A stretch of DNA of 64,000 nucleotides, taken from assembly GCF_009856605.1 (NCBI RefSeq), contig NZ_CP047242.1, forward strand, positions 3,850,001 to 3,914,000, in the 5' to 3' direction. The notes beneath the pieces were generated by a model. That model did not search any database, was not told the origin of the DNA, and saw only the letters and a program-made list of their open reading frames with translations. Source of the stretch: Trichormus variabilis 0441. GTDB taxonomy: Bacteria > Cyanobacteriota > Cyanobacteriia > Cyanobacteriales > Nostocaceae. The translations under genes were made by a program, and so were the position numbers. Positions within the stretch are counted from its first letter, which is position 1, and every line of letters starts with the position of its first letter. This document shows positions 8,358 to 18,557 of this stretch, in pieces.

Positions 8358-9662
8358 GTGCTACCAAATAAGCGTACTCCCACAAACCAAGCTCAACGCT
8401 GGAAGTTTTTACAACTTTTTGGTCTGGTAAGACGTAATCCTCTACTAATTTCACGATGGGTTTTACGCTGGGTAATGGTAGGGACTGTTTGTGGTCTATT
8501 TGCTGGTTTGTACTGGAATGTTTTAGAACTGATGACTCACCAACTGGAAAGGTTTGAGAGTGTGAGTCTGCTAATAGTTATGCCAATAGCTGGATTAATT
8601 GTTGGCTTGGTAATCCACTTTTTAGGCAATCCTGGAGAAATTGCTGTCATTGTTGATAATATCCATTTTCGTGGCGGGCGCTTGGATATACGAAAAAATC
8701 CAGCGATGATTCTGGCCTCTTTGGTGAGTATAGCTGGTGGGGGCAGTGCAGGCCCAGAAGCCCCATTAGTACAAGTTACAGGTTCTTTTGGTACATGGGT
8801 AGGCGATCGCCTCGGTCTCCAGGGCGAAGATATGAGATCCATGAGTCTAGCAGCAATGGCTGCTGGCTTTACTGCCTTGTTTGGCGCACCATTAGGTGGA
8901 GCGATGTTTGCCCTAGAAATCCTTCACCATCAGCATATCATCGAATACTATGAAGCTTTAATGCCAGCTATTGTTTCTAGTTGCGCGAGTTACCTAGTAT
9001 TTGCCTTAATCACTCATTTGGGAATTGCCCCCACGTGGCATTTTCCCGAATACAATTTAGAGAACATGGATGATTTTGCTTGGGCTATCCTATTCGGAAT
9101 CATCGGCGCTGTTGCAGGCTGGATTTTTATGACCATTTTTCGCACCTGTGACAGATTATGGGCGATGCTTCCCGTCCCTGTCTATATACGCACCACATTA
9201 GCAGGATTGGGTTTAGGCACTTTAGCCATCTTCTTACCCCTAACCCGCTATTTCGGACATCAAGAATTAGAGTCAGTTCTAAATACTAATTTTTCAGTTG
9301 TTTTTCTCTTGATTTTAGCCCTGGGTAAGATGGCATCAATCAGTTTAACAGTCACTGGTGGGTGGCGTGGTGGTTTCATTATTCCCCTATTTTTTACTGG
9401 TGCTTGTGTTGGCAAAGCAATTGCAATTTTAATTCCGGGGTTGAATCCTACACTAGCTATGATATGCACAATGTCAGCTCTTAATGCAGGAGTGACACGC
9501 ACACCTATAAGTACAACTTTGTTGTTATCAAAACTGACTAATTTTAGCCCTTTTACACCAATCCTTTTTGCGAGCTTGATTGGTTTTTTTCTCGCACCAA
9601 AAGTCCCCTTAATAGCTTCTCAGCTTAAATCACAGCAGTCTATTGAAGAGATACAAAGTTAA
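8358..9662 (+). CDS. ClC-type anion channel/transporter
   Basis: Inner-membrane chloride or anion transporter of the ClC family, 434 residues with about ten membrane helices, near the family core length and without a C-terminal CBS pair. The frame is open from a TTG at 8331, but I prefer the GTG at 8358, because AGGGA stands seven bases before it. Family motifs are visible: GGGSAGPEAPLVQ for the helix F region, FGAPLGGAMFALE, and a late GGWRGGFIIPLFFTG. The usual GREGP sequence with the gating glutamate reads GSAGP here, followed by Glu three positions later, so the ion-coupling mode cannot be assumed. Confidence 0.9.
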   Translation: MLPNKRTPTNQAQRWKFLQLFGLVRRNPLLISRWVLRWVMVGTVCGLFAGLYWNVLELMTHQLERFESVSLLIVMPIAGLIVGLVIHFLGNPGEIAVIVDNIHFRGGRLDIRKNPAMILASLVSIAGGGSAGPEAPLVQVTGSFGTWVGDRLGLQGEDMRSMSLAAMAAGFTALFGAPLGGAMFALEILHHQHIIEYYEALMPAIVSSCASYLVFALITHLGIAPTWHFPEYNLENMDDFAWAILFGIIGAVAGWIFMTIFRTCDRLWAMLPVPVYIRTTLAGLGLGTLAIFLPLTRYFGHQELESVLNTNFSVVFLLILALGKMASISLTVTGGWRGGFIIPLFFTGACVGKAIAILIPGLNPTLAMICTMSALNAGVTRTPISTTLLLSKLTNFSPFTPILFASLIGFFLAPKVPLIASQLKSQQSIEEIQS

Positions 9663-10448
9663 GTCATGGTCAAAATCTGCTGCAAAAAGATTTTGACATA
9701 AAGATTCAGCAATACCAATTTGGAAAATAAATTTAGGTGATTGTAGCAAAGAGGAGCTTTCTCATCGGGTAATTCATTGGGTTTTAAGTTTCTGAATCAA
9801 AACTAACTACATAGGTTTATGAACAAGCTTTAGGAATAACGAACTCTGCCGTTGTATCAAGACTTGTTCGTAAAGTAGTTATGTAAGGAGTCAGGCAATA
9901 AATTAAGTGATGTCTACGATAATGCTTCGCCTATGCCGCTTGTAATTTGATGCTACTAATTTCATGTTTGGTATAAAAATTACAATCTGATGAGGCGATA
10001 TTAGTCAACCAGAAAGTGAGATAAATTCTTTGCTGTATTGAATTTCATCTATATTTTGTCTACTCTCCATACTGAGAATCAACAGATATAGAACTAGTAT
10101 TTGATTTCTGAAATATACGTAGGGTGGGCATTGCCCACCGTATCATGGTTTTGGTGGGCATTGCCCACCGTACAGATACTTAGATATTTTCAAAAATCAA
10201 ATATGATTCCTATATAAGTTGTAGGTAATAATCGCAAAAATTTGGTATTCTCACTTAATCTAAGCATGACGTTGTAAGTCAAATGCCGGACAAAAGTAAA
10301 TATTTTTACCTCTGAATTCAACTTTAGTCATCATCATGAACTAAAGTTTCATACTTGCAGAAGTACTTATGGACAATTCAATTTAATTATGGTCTTCTCA
10401 ATCTTGAGGATGCCTTCAATTTGTTGTGTTTATCAGGTATAAAAAATT
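9663..10448. other. Long intergenic region with a mobile repeat
   Basis: A 786-base stretch between two same-strand genes. It contains the second MITE-like copy at 10087-10214 and otherwise AT-rich DNA. I find no open frame with a convincing product and no structured RNA. A short GCTTCGCCTATGCCGC motif at about 9922-9937 resembles other small dispersed repeats of this genome. Confidence 0.5.
10087..10214. repeat. MITE-like element, copy 2 of 2 (128 bp)
   Basis: Same length and nearly the same sequence as the element at 5060-5187, including the terminal inverted repeats TATAGAACTAGTATTTGATT at the left and AATCAAATATGATTCCTATA at the right. The central hairpin again carries GGTGGGCATTGCCCACC. 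The two copies differ at only a handful of positions, which suggests recent spread. Confidence 0.85.
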
Positions 10449-11507
10449 ATGAAAGCAAAACTGAGGTTTCAACCTGTTTCTCATAGCTGGGTGGCTTTAC
10501 ATCCAAAACCCAAAGGTGTCATTCAATTTATTGGTGGGGCTTTCTTCGGTACTTTTGTCCCCATGCTATTCTATCGCTATTTATTACAATATCTATTTGA
10601 TAACGGCTACACTATTATTCTTCTACCTTTTAATTTTACCTTTAATCATTATGCAGAAGCAGGGTTTTTAATCAGAGAAGAATACGAAATTGCCCCAGAG
10701 TTAATTAGAATGGCAAAACTTGCTAATTATGATTATCAAGTCTATTTAAACGATCGGAAATTTTCATGGATAGGACATAGCATTGGCTGTAAGTATATTG
10801 CTCTTTTAGAGGCTTTTTCAGCATTACCAAGAGAGCGCAAAGAACTGGAAGAATTTATTGGTGATATAGTAGCTAAAACATCAAACCCATCAGAGCAGGC
10901 GAAAAATGAACGCAAAATTCAAGCTATCGTCGAAAACCTAGAAGTCCTCATGAATGATCTCAAGCAACAACGTGCTAAAGCAACCCAATTAATTAAATAT
11001 TATCTTGGGTATGAGCCAGATACTTACTGGGATAGAATGGAAGACCCAAGTATTGACAGAACTTTCTTTAAAAGCCTCTTCATCAAAGGACAAACATCTA
11101 TACTTTTAGCGCCTGTCAATACTGGTACTGATAGTGCAGTTCCCAAATTTTTGGCAAATATTATTGATAAATTAGGCTGGGGTGTTAAACCCAGCCCTCA
11201 AGAAACTTATGCTTTAATTCAAGCTACTAATCTCTTTAATCTTCTGGGATTGATTCGCTTCAAATCAGATAATATTGCTAAGTCAACGGGTGACTGGTTT
11301 ATCAATGTTTTCAAAAAGCCACCAACAGATTTCCAGAATTATTTAGCAGGTGGTCACTTAAAACCTTTAGGTATTCGAGTCGGTGGTTATGTAGTGAATT
11401 TTCCCGATAGTTTACCTATTATTGAATCAGCCCAAAGACGAAGTTCTGAGTTGGAAATATATGTAGATAGCCTGCTTCAGGCTTTAGAAAAAGAACGGCG
11501 ATTATAG
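10449..11507 (+). CDS. DUF1350 alpha/beta-hydrolase-like protein
   Basis: A 352-residue protein of the DUF1350 type found in cyanobacteria and plastids, function unknown. The N-terminus runs SHSWVALHPKPKGVIQFIGGAFFG... in family style (about residues 9-36). A nucleophile-elbow-like motif GHSIGC follows at about 113-118, preceded by a beta strand, so the protein probably has a hydrolase fold. The middle (about 130-190) carries a charged helical insertion that may form a coiled coil. It has no signal peptide. The ATG at 10449 is preceded by TATAAAAAATT, without a strong ribosome site. Confidence 0.82.
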   Translation: MKAKLRFQPVSHSWVALHPKPKGVIQFIGGAFFGTFVPMLFYRYLLQYLFDNGYTIILLPFNFTFNHYAEAGFLIREEYEIAPELIRMAKLANYDYQVYLNDRKFSWIGHSIGCKYIALLEAFSALPRERKELEEFIGDIVAKTSNPSEQAKNERKIQAIVENLEVLMNDLKQQRAKATQLIKYYLGYEPDTYWDRMEDPSIDRTFFKSLFIKGQTSILLAPVNTGTDSAVPKFLANIIDKLGWGVKPSPQETYALIQATNLFNLLGLIRFKSDNIAKSTGDWFINVFKKPPTDFQNYLAGGHLKPLGIRVGGYVVNFPDSLPIIESAQRRSSELEIYVDSLLQALEKERRL

Positions 11508-11535
11508 CAATTTTAATCATCTTTGCAATAAAGAT

Positions 11536-11658
11536 AGGACTTATGCAAGTGTCATAATTAAACTAACTATAGGGTGCGTCAGCCCTAATAATTTCGTACA
11601 CATTAGAGGATATTCCTCATCTGACGCACCCTAATATTGTGCGAGTTGCGTAAGTCCT
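11536..11658. repeat. MITE-like element with TAGGGTGCGTCAG hairpin (123 bp)
   Basis: The ends are imperfect inverted repeats, AGGACTTATGCAAGTG on the left and GAGTTGCGTAAGTCCT on the right, a terminus I recall from other Nostoc small mobile repeats. Inside, TAGGGTGCGTCAG (11570-11582) and its exact complement (11621-11633) form a 13-base stem. The same stem recurs at 59861-59923. It has no coding capacity and sits between convergent genes. Confidence 0.8.
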
Positions 11659-11670
11659 GAAAGAGATAAC

Positions 11671-11698
11671 AGTAGGGGCGCACAGCAACACCCCTACT
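11671..11698. repeat. Hairpin repeat between convergent genes
   Basis: AGTAGGGG (11671-11678) pairs perfectly with CCCCTACT (11691-11698) around a 12-base loop. It may stop transcription from either convergent gene, but no T run follows. The GTAGGGGCGCACAGCAA form resembles a repeat dispersed in Nostoc genomes. Confidence 0.55.
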
Positions 11699-11722
11699 AG
11701 CTCGTATCCTATGAAGCTATAA

Positions 11723-12997
11723 TCAAAAATTTCTGGCCGATGTTGGTTGGTCTAGATAGCCATATACTAGGCGAGAAACTTGATTGATGAACGCTTTAGC
11801 TCTAGCATCACCAAAAGGTCTGGCCACCATAATACCTGCCAAATAACGTTTACCAGAGGGTGTTTGGATAATTCCTGCATCTCCTAAAACTCTTCCAAGA
11901 GTCCCTGTTTTATGGGCTATGACTGCACCTTTACCCAGTCCTACGGGTAACAAGCTTCTATTTTTGCAGCGGCTCATAATGTCCATAACCCGTGAGTTGC
12001 TAGTAGCACTTAGCAACTTATTGTTGGAAATCAAAGCAGCTAAACGCACTAAATCTTTAGGACTAGTTTTGTTAGTTCCCTTGAAATCTCCTAGCAAATT
12101 GCGAATGACTGTATTTTGTAATCCCCAACTGCGAAATCTCTGATTCAATCGGTTTTTACCACCTAATCGGTCAATAATCATGTTCGTGGCGGTATTATCA
12201 CTGATGATCATCATTTTGCTGGCAGTTTCCATCAGCTTAAATTTACTGCCTGCCTTTCTATATTGCATCGTTCCCGAACCACCGGTCATCAGGTCACGCC
12301 GCATCACCAAAGTTTCATTAGGGTTAATTCTACCAGCATCAATTTCTTCAAACAAAGCAATGAGAATCGGAAATTTAATTGTGCTGGCTGCGGCAAATGT
12401 TTTTTCACCATTGATATCCAGGTACTCCCCGGTTTCCATATCTAAGAAAAACATTCCGGCTGAGAGAGAACTGTAGCGATTCATCAATTGTTTAATTTGA
12501 GAATCTAGCTGTGATATTTCTCTACTTAAAGGAACAACACCTGCGAATTCTAAATTATTACTTACAGGAATTGAGATTTTTTCTTCACTTGTTTCTGTAT
12601 TATCAGCGTCCTTCTTAATAGCTGAGAAATTGAGAATCCAATGTGAGGCAGAATCACCTTTAATTACTAACTTGTCGGGAGAAGTTGTATAACCTGGTGC
12701 TAACTCCACCACGATTCTGGCAGTATTGTTCTCAACCTTACCAATACGAATTTCTCGCACGGCGGCTCCGAAATTTTTACGTTGAGTATTAGCTTTGAAA
12801 GTTGTTCCTGGTAAGTCGATGACAATTCTGTCTGGATTATTAATTAAAAAAGCTCTGGGCTTAACTTCTGAATCAGTCGTGATATTTAGTTGATTCCGAT
12901 TAGGATCAAATTTCCATGATTCTAAGCGAGCTGCATTTGCTGGAGTAGATAAAAGAATTGTGCTGACGAGGCCGAGTAAGAGAAAAGGTGACTTCAT
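11723..12997 (-). CDS. Secreted AMIN-domain protein with class A beta-lactamase fold
   Basis: A 424-residue periplasmic protein. Residues 1-22 are a signal peptide ending ANA. Residues about 23-130 are an AMIN domain (RLESWKFDPNRNQLNITT, then RIVIDLPGT), a module that binds peptidoglycan or targets the division site. The C-terminal half is a serine hydrolase of class A beta-lactamase fold: STIK with the nucleophile near 205, SDN near 266, KTG near 362. The omega-loop Glu-x-x-Leu-Asn motif needed for deacylation is not visible; the region reads RNLLGDFKGTNKTSP. I therefore expect a cell-wall-related or PBP-like role rather than an efficient beta-lactamase, as inference only. Confidence 0.87.
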   Translation of the reverse strand: MKSPFLLLGLVSTILLSTPANAARLESWKFDPNRNQLNITTDSEVKPRAFLINNPDRIVIDLPGTTFKANTQRKNFGAAVREIRIGKVENNTARIVVELAPGYTTSPDKLVIKGDSASHWILNFSAIKKDADNTETSEEKISIPVSNNLEFAGVVPLSREISQLDSQIKQLMNRYSSLSAGMFFLDMETGEYLDINGEKTFAAASTIKFPILIALFEEIDAGRINPNETLVMRRDLMTGGSGTMQYRKAGSKFKLMETASKMMIISDNTATNMIIDRLGGKNRLNQRFRSWGLQNTVIRNLLGDFKGTNKTSPKDLVRLAALISNNKLLSATSNSRVMDIMSRCKNRSLLPVGLGKGAVIAHKTGTLGRVLGDAGIIQTPSGKRYLAGIMVARPFGDARAKAFINQVSRLVYGYLDQPTSARNF

Positions 12998-13722
12998 GCG
13001 TGTGAATTGTGAGGAGCTACAGAGATTATTTGCAATATTTTCCGGTGTTTTTTTAATTTTCCGGAAAGTGCTGTGGGAAGGTGATATTTTTGCCTATTTT
13101 CTGACATCGAGACGTTTGCAGATGCAAATAGTTCCACTGCAAACTCAAGACATTAAAGCTGACACTTTAGCCTTCTTAGTAACGATTGGTCAATAGTAAA
13201 TTAACCTATTGTGTTACCCACAGTTGCTAAATTGATTGGCAGTAGGCAAGGAAAACAAAAGAAGCCTGAAGCTACCTTTTCTTTAACTTGCACATTTTTT
13301 CGTGTTGGCCGTTGACAGTTGACGGCTAACTGTCAACCATCAACTATCAACAAACCATACCAGTGAGTGTGTAATTTAAAAGCGTCATAGTTTATCAAGA
13401 TTACAATAAATCCTGACTCCATATATCAAAAAATTACCTCAGTTTGACAAAAAAATTTTGCCAAGGTGGAGACTGAACCAAAAATTATTCAGTTATGTGG
13501 GCTAGTTGTGACTAGTACTGATCTATGGTGCAGCGATCGCCGCTATATTTTACTGAGTATACTTAATTAAAATATAACCAAAACTTAAAATGCCTCAGTC
13601 AAATTAAAAGATTGTATGAACTCCAGGCAGTAAATTTCTAATGCCAGTGACTTTTTGTGTATATTTACACCTAGCATAGAATAATTTATTTGACCAAAAA
13701 CTGAAAATTTTACTTTACAGTC
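12998..13722. other. Intergenic region, 725 bp, with one perfect hairpin
   Basis: Lies between the divergent AMIN-hydrolase and sugar-transferase genes. GTTGACAGTT (13311-13320) and AACTGTCAAC (13328-13337) form a perfect ten-base stem with a seven-base loop, built from the same TTGACAG unit as the heptamer repeats elsewhere. One HIP1-like site lies at about 13534. A 78-codon open frame across the AMIN-gene start (12960-13196) has no recognisable product. Promoters for both genes are expected here. Confidence 0.5.
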
Positions 13723-14430
13723 ATGTCCGTACCTGATTTTACGCCTAAGCCGGAACGCTTTACTATGGATAGATTAGCTATTGTGAATCATCCAATGAAT
13801 GCGGACTTTTTACAACAGCCTGTACACTATTCAGCTATTAGCGTTAGAAAAAGATTAATTGATATTATCGGTGCTATTGTGGGGCTGATAATTACAGCTA
13901 TTATCACAGTTCCCATCGCTATACTTACTATTATTAATGATCCTGGCCCCATATTTTATTCTCAAATTCGTTGCGGTCTGAACGGCAGACATTTCCGCAT
14001 TTGGAAATTTCGGTCTATGGTGGTTAACGCCGATAAAGTTAAGCATTTGGTAAAAAACCAAGCTCAGGGTCACATATTTAAGTCGGTGAATGACCCACGT
14101 ATCACCCCTATGGGTAGATTTTTGCGTCGTACCAGCTTAGATGAGTTTCCCCAATTTTGGAATGTTTTAAAAGGGGATATGAGTTTAGTGGGAACTCGTC
14201 CACCCACACCTGATGAAGTTGTTCATTATGAACCACGTCACTGGGAAAGATTACGGGTTAAACCAGGAATGACGGGAGAATGGCAAACTAAAGGTCGTTC
14301 CAATATTAAAGATTTTGAAACTATCGTACAGATGGATTTAGATTATCAACGTAAATGGTCTATAACTTACGACCTCAGTCTGATATTGAAAACCGTGTGG
14401 GTAGTGCTAAAAAAAAGCGGTGCTTGTTAG
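13723..14430 (+). CDS. Undecaprenyl-phosphate sugar phosphotransferase (WcaJ/PssY-like)
   Basis: Transfers a sugar-1-phosphate from a nucleotide sugar to undecaprenyl phosphate, starting polysaccharide repeat assembly at the inner membrane. The 235-residue single-domain form has one hydrophobic re-entrant helix (about 46-68), then NDPGPIFYSQIRCG, the catalytic KFRSM segment with [21 protein letters not shown] split around it, and the late VKPGMTGEWQTKGRS. It lacks the large N-terminal four-helix domain of full WcaJ. It ends exactly where the convergent permease gene ends. A paralogue lies at 18558-19316. Confidence 0.92.
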   Translation: MSVPDFTPKPERFTMDRLAIVNHPMNADFLQQPVHYSAISVRKRLIDIIGAIVGLIITAIITVPIAILTIINDPGPIFYSQIRCGLNGRHFRIWKFRSMVVNADKVKHLVKNQAQGHIFKSVNDPRITPMGRFLRRTSLDEFPQFWNVLKGDMSLVGTRPPTPDEVVHYEPRHWERLRVKPGMTGEWQTKGRSNIKDFETIVQMDLDYQRKWSITYDLSLILKTVWVVLKKSGAC

Positions 14431-15270
14431 TTAACCTTTCACACCACTGCCAATATCTGTTTCTACGATGTAACGCTGTAGTATAAGAAATAATACTAGT
14501 ACAGGGGCGATCGCAATTACGGAACCAGCCGCAACCAAACGCCAGTCAAGGGAAAACGTCCCCGCCAGTTTAGCTACACCCAAAGGTAAGGTATACAAAT
14601 TCTCATCCTGAATCACAATCAATGGCCACAGAAAGTCACTCCAAGCGCCGATAAATACAAAAATAGCTAGAGTTACCAATGCTGGTCTCACAGCAGGTAA
14701 CATAATATGCCACCACAAGCCTAACTCCGAACTACCATCCATCCTGGCAGCTTCTTCTATTTCTTTGGGAACACCCATAAAAGCTTGCCTTAAGAGGAAA
14801 ATACCAAAAGCAGAAGCCAAGCTAGGAAACATCATACCGAGATAAGTATTGCGTAAGCCCAACTGCACAGTCAAAATGTACAGTGGTATCATCACGATTT
14901 GGAAGGGAATCATAATCGTAGAAACGATCGCAATAAAAATCCAGTCCCTCCCCGGAAATGATAGCCTTGCTAAGGGGTAAGCGGCTAAGGAGCAAAATAA
15001 CAGATTTAACCCTACAGTCAGTACGGAGACTAAAGTACTGTTATATAAATATTGTCCAAATGGTAGAGAATTCCACACCTTCAAAAAATTATCTACAGTC
15101 GGTTGACTTGGTAATAACTGCGGTGGAGACTGAAAGATATTTTCTGTAGGTGATTTTAAAGCAGTGCTGATGAGCCACAACAGAGGGAAGAGAGTGATTA
15201 AGGCGATCGCACCTAATAAACCATACATTACCAACGTTCGCCAGGGTGAATTTTGCGTTTTCCAATTCAT
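14431..15270 (-). CDS. Sugar ABC transporter permease (MalG-like)
   Basis: One of the two inner-membrane subunits of a CUT1-type carbohydrate importer; 279 residues with about six membrane helices. The cytoplasmic coupling loop, EEAARMDGSSELGLWWHIMLP (about 185-205), matches the EAA motif of MalG proteins. No gene for the ATPase, substrate-binding protein or MalF-like partner lies nearby, so these must be encoded elsewhere, a common arrangement in filamentous cyanobacteria. The substrate is unknown. Its stop abuts the convergent sugar-transferase stop with no gap. Confidence 0.93.
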   Translation of the reverse strand: MNWKTQNSPWRTLVMYGLLGAIALITLFPLLWLISTALKSPTENIFQSPPQLLPSQPTVDNFLKVWNSLPFGQYLYNSTLVSVLTVGLNLLFCSLAAYPLARLSFPGRDWIFIAIVSTIMIPFQIVMIPLYILTVQLGLRNTYLGMMFPSLASAFGIFLLRQAFMGVPKEIEEAARMDGSSELGLWWHIMLPAVRPALVTLAIFVFIGAWSDFLWPLIVIQDENLYTLPLGVAKLAGTFSLDWRLVAAGSVIAIAPVLVLFLILQRYIVETDIGSGVKG

Positions 15271-15299
15271 TCTGTTCGTTGACGGTTGACAGTTAGCCG

Positions 15300-15956
15300 T
15301 TAACTATTAACATGAAAAGATGTTTCCGTCAAGACTGCTTGTAACGGTTGATCCCAATTTTCTTTGGGTAATTGAGGCAAATAGGCAAAATCAAAGACAA
15401 TTCCGATAGTCGGCTTTTTTGACCATTCTGGAGAACTCAGTAGGCGATCGTAGTATCCCCCGCCGTAGCCTAAACGGTATCCTTGATAGTTACAAGCAAC
15501 GCTGGGAACGAGAATTAAATCAACTTCCTCAGGGTCTATGGTTGGCGCTTGTGGTTCAGGCTCTTTGATACCATAAGCATTGATATTTAGGGAATCTTTA
15601 GGTATCCAACTATGCCACCTCAGGGATTGATCAACACAGCGAGGAAATCCCCAACGGTGGTGAGTATGGGCAAATAAGGAGCTAATATCAGGTTCTTGAC
15701 GAAAGCTGAAATAGGCAAGTACTGTTTTTGCTTGGGTAAAAAGAGTGGATGATTGTAATAGATACGAAATGCGATCGCTCTTTTCTCGCCATTCTTCAAC
15801 CGACATAGACTGTCGAGTTTTAATTAAACTCCGGCGTAATTGAGATTTAGTTAATAATTGATGGTCGTTCACTGGGCGCAAATTCAAAGATGGGGTATGG
15901 GGTGCTGAGTATGGGGAACAGGTGACAAAAACATTACCCATTACCCATCCACCCAT
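15300..15956 (-). CDS. 5-formyltetrahydrofolate cyclo-ligase
   Basis: Converts 5-formyl-THF to 5,10-methenyl-THF with ATP, salvaging folate. The signature GYRLGYGGGYYDR (about residues 163-175 of the long form) is complete, and EVDLILVPSVAC precedes it. I give the longest frame, 218 residues, but its first 28 or so codons run through heptamer repeats (ACCCATT and GGGGTAT units) and look unlike the family. A GTG at 15872 would give about 190 residues, the usual length; neither start has a clear ribosome site. It lies 17 bases downstream of the GDP-fucose synthase gene, in the same direction. Confidence 0.9.
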   Translation of the reverse strand: MGGWVMGNVFVTCSPYSAPHTPSLNLRPVNDHQLLTKSQLRRSLIKTRQSMSVEEWREKSDRISYLLQSSTLFTQAKTVLAYFSFRQEPDISSLFAHTHHRWGFPRCVDQSLRWHSWIPKDSLNINAYGIKEPEPQAPTIDPEEVDLILVPSVACNYQGYRLGYGGGYYDRLLSSPEWSKKPTIGIVFDFAYLPQLPKENWDQPLQAVLTETSFHVNS

Positions 15957-15972
15957 TACCCATTACCCATTA
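15932..15972. repeat. Heptamer tandem repeat (CATTACC units)
   Basis: Five to six head-to-tail copies of a CATTACC/CCATTAC heptamer with one degenerate unit (CATCCAC). The array sits between the GDP-fucose synthase stop and the doubtful start of the cyclo-ligase gene and supplies part of its apparent N-terminus. Confidence 0.8.
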
Positions 15973-15973
15973 C

Positions 15974-16942
<969 letters not shown>

Positions 16943-18022
16943 TCAGAAGTGGAGTACACCCAGTTGTTGACGAATAGTAGCAATATCCTGCGGTAGGATT
17001 GAAGTATTGCCATTAGGTGAAGTCTGACCTAAAGCTTGCAAATCGGCTTCTACCATTAATGCCACCAATTCTTTAAAGGTGACAGAAGGCTTCCATCCCA
17101 ATTTTTGTTGTGCTTTCGTGGGGTCACCAATTAATAAATCTACTTCCGCCGGACGCAGATAACGCTCATCAAACTCTACATAATCTTGCCAGTTAAGATT
17201 TACATAGCCAAACGCCAACTCTAAAAATTCACGTACTGAGTGGGTTTCTCCTGTAGCAATTACATAATCATCTGGTTGTTCTTGCTGTAACATCAACCAC
17301 ATGGCACGGACATAATCTTTGGCATAACCCCAATCTCTCTTGGCATCAAGGTTACCCATATAGATGTTTTTCTGATTGCCGGCAACAATCTGGGCAACAG
17401 CTCTAGTAATTTTGCGGGTAACAAAAGTTTCACCGCGACGAGGTGATTCATGGTTAAAAAGTATGCCATTACAAGCAAATAAACCGTAAGATTCCCGGTA
17501 ATTGACTGTTTGCCAGTGGGCATAAACTTTGGCACAAGCGTAGGGACTACGGGGATAAAATGGTGTAGTTTCGCTTTGGGGTACGGCTTGCACTAAGCCA
17601 TACATTTCTGAAGAACCAGCTTGGTAAAAACGTACTTGAATGCCTGTGCGTCGTTGGTAGTCACGGATTGCTTCTAGTAACCGTAGTGTTCCCATACCTA
17701 CGGCATCTACTGTATACTCTGGCGAATCAAAGCTTACTCGTACGTGAGATTGAGCGCCTAAGTTGTAAATTTCTGTTGGTTGAACTTCTTCAAGAATTCG
17801 GCGTAGCGTTGTACCATCGGTTAAATCACCGTAGTGAAGAAATAACTTGGCTCCTTCTTGATGGGGATCTTCATAAATGTGATCGATACGGTCTGTATTG
17901 AATGTGGAAGTCCGGCGAATAATACCATGAACTTCATAACCTTGTTCTATGAGAAATTCGCTTAAATATGAACCATCTTGACCAGTAATCCCAGTTATTA
18001 ATGCTCGCTTGTTTTGGTTCAT
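16943..18022 (-). CDS. gmd: GDP-mannose 4,6-dehydratase
   Basis: First committed step of GDP-fucose synthesis, GDP-mannose to GDP-4-keto-6-deoxy-mannose. The 359-residue SDR protein starts with [18 protein letters not shown] (nucleotide loop at about 9-20), has the HYGDLTDGT acid loop, the SSEMYG catalytic region and [14 protein letters not shown] with Tyr-x-x-x-Lys, and ends with family motifs such as [11 protein letters not shown] and [11 protein letters not shown]. The length is typical. It is the first gene of the operon continuing to the fucose synthase and perhaps the cyclo-ligase. Confidence 0.97.
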   Translation of the reverse strand: MNQNKRALITGITGQDGSYLSEFLIEQGYEVHGIIRRTSTFNTDRIDHIYEDPHQEGAKLFLHYGDLTDGTTLRRILEEVQPTEIYNLGAQSHVRVSFDSPEYTVDAVGMGTLRLLEAIRDYQRRTGIQVRFYQAGSSEMYGLVQAVPQSETTPFYPRSPYACAKVYAHWQTVNYRESYGLFACNGILFNHESPRRGETFVTRKITRAVAQIVAGNQKNIYMGNLDAKRDWGYAKDYVRAMWLMLQQEQPDDYVIATGETHSVREFLELAFGYVNLNWQDYVEFDERYLRPAEVDLLIGDPTKAQQKLGWKPSVTFKELVALMVEADLQALGQTSPNGNTSILPQDIATIRQQLGVLHF

Positions 18023-18557
18023 GCTTTGTTTATTCCTTTTTGTCGGTGATGAAATTTTCGCAGGTCAATTGATACAACCTAGCAGGTAATGAATAAATTG
18101 CCTAACGGTAAACTTACGCGTTTTAAAGAGTACCCGGATTGTATCGTAAATAAATATACTTAATAAAGAGCAGTTTTTTCTGGCAACTCAGCTTTAAGAC
18201 TCACAAGTCAAGTTTTTTAAGGCACTTTACCCTTTTTCTTAGGTATATTACCAAGATTTTTCTTGGCCAAAACTTTACACAAATGTCACTTTTATTAAGT
18301 TGGAATTAATCTAATATTGAAGATGAATGAATATTGGCTATGGCTAGATTAGGATAAGTCACAAAACTTGGTTCACATAGTTAATAATAACTAATAGCTC
18401 AGTAGTTGGTAATTGGTAATAGCTAATAGGAAATAGGTGAATTTTTTCTAATACCAATTTATGATTACCAATTACCAGAAATATATTGTCCGGAGGAAAA
18501 TAATATTATTTGTGTGAAGGGGGAAATAATGCCCCCTAGTAAAAAAATCTTTTTTCG
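18023..18557. other. Intergenic region, 535 bp, gmd upstream
   Basis: AT-rich DNA presumably holding the gmd promoter. Two degenerate runs of TTGGTAATT/ATTACCAAT repeats lie at about 18407-18477. GGGGG (18519-18523) and CCCCC (18532-18536) form a small hairpin just after the stop of the next gene on the minus strand and could be a weak terminator for it. I see no gene. Confidence 0.45.

Noticed and set aside
12960..13196. 78-codon plus-strand frame overlapping the AMIN-hydrolase start
   Set aside because: It begins inside the signal-peptide region of the opposite gene, has no motif, and its codon use is unlike its neighbours.
15278..15313. GTTGACGGTTGACAGTTAGCCGTTAAC as a regulatory palindrome
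   Set aside because: It is built from the TTGACAG heptamer class and looks like dispersed repeat DNA rather than an operator.
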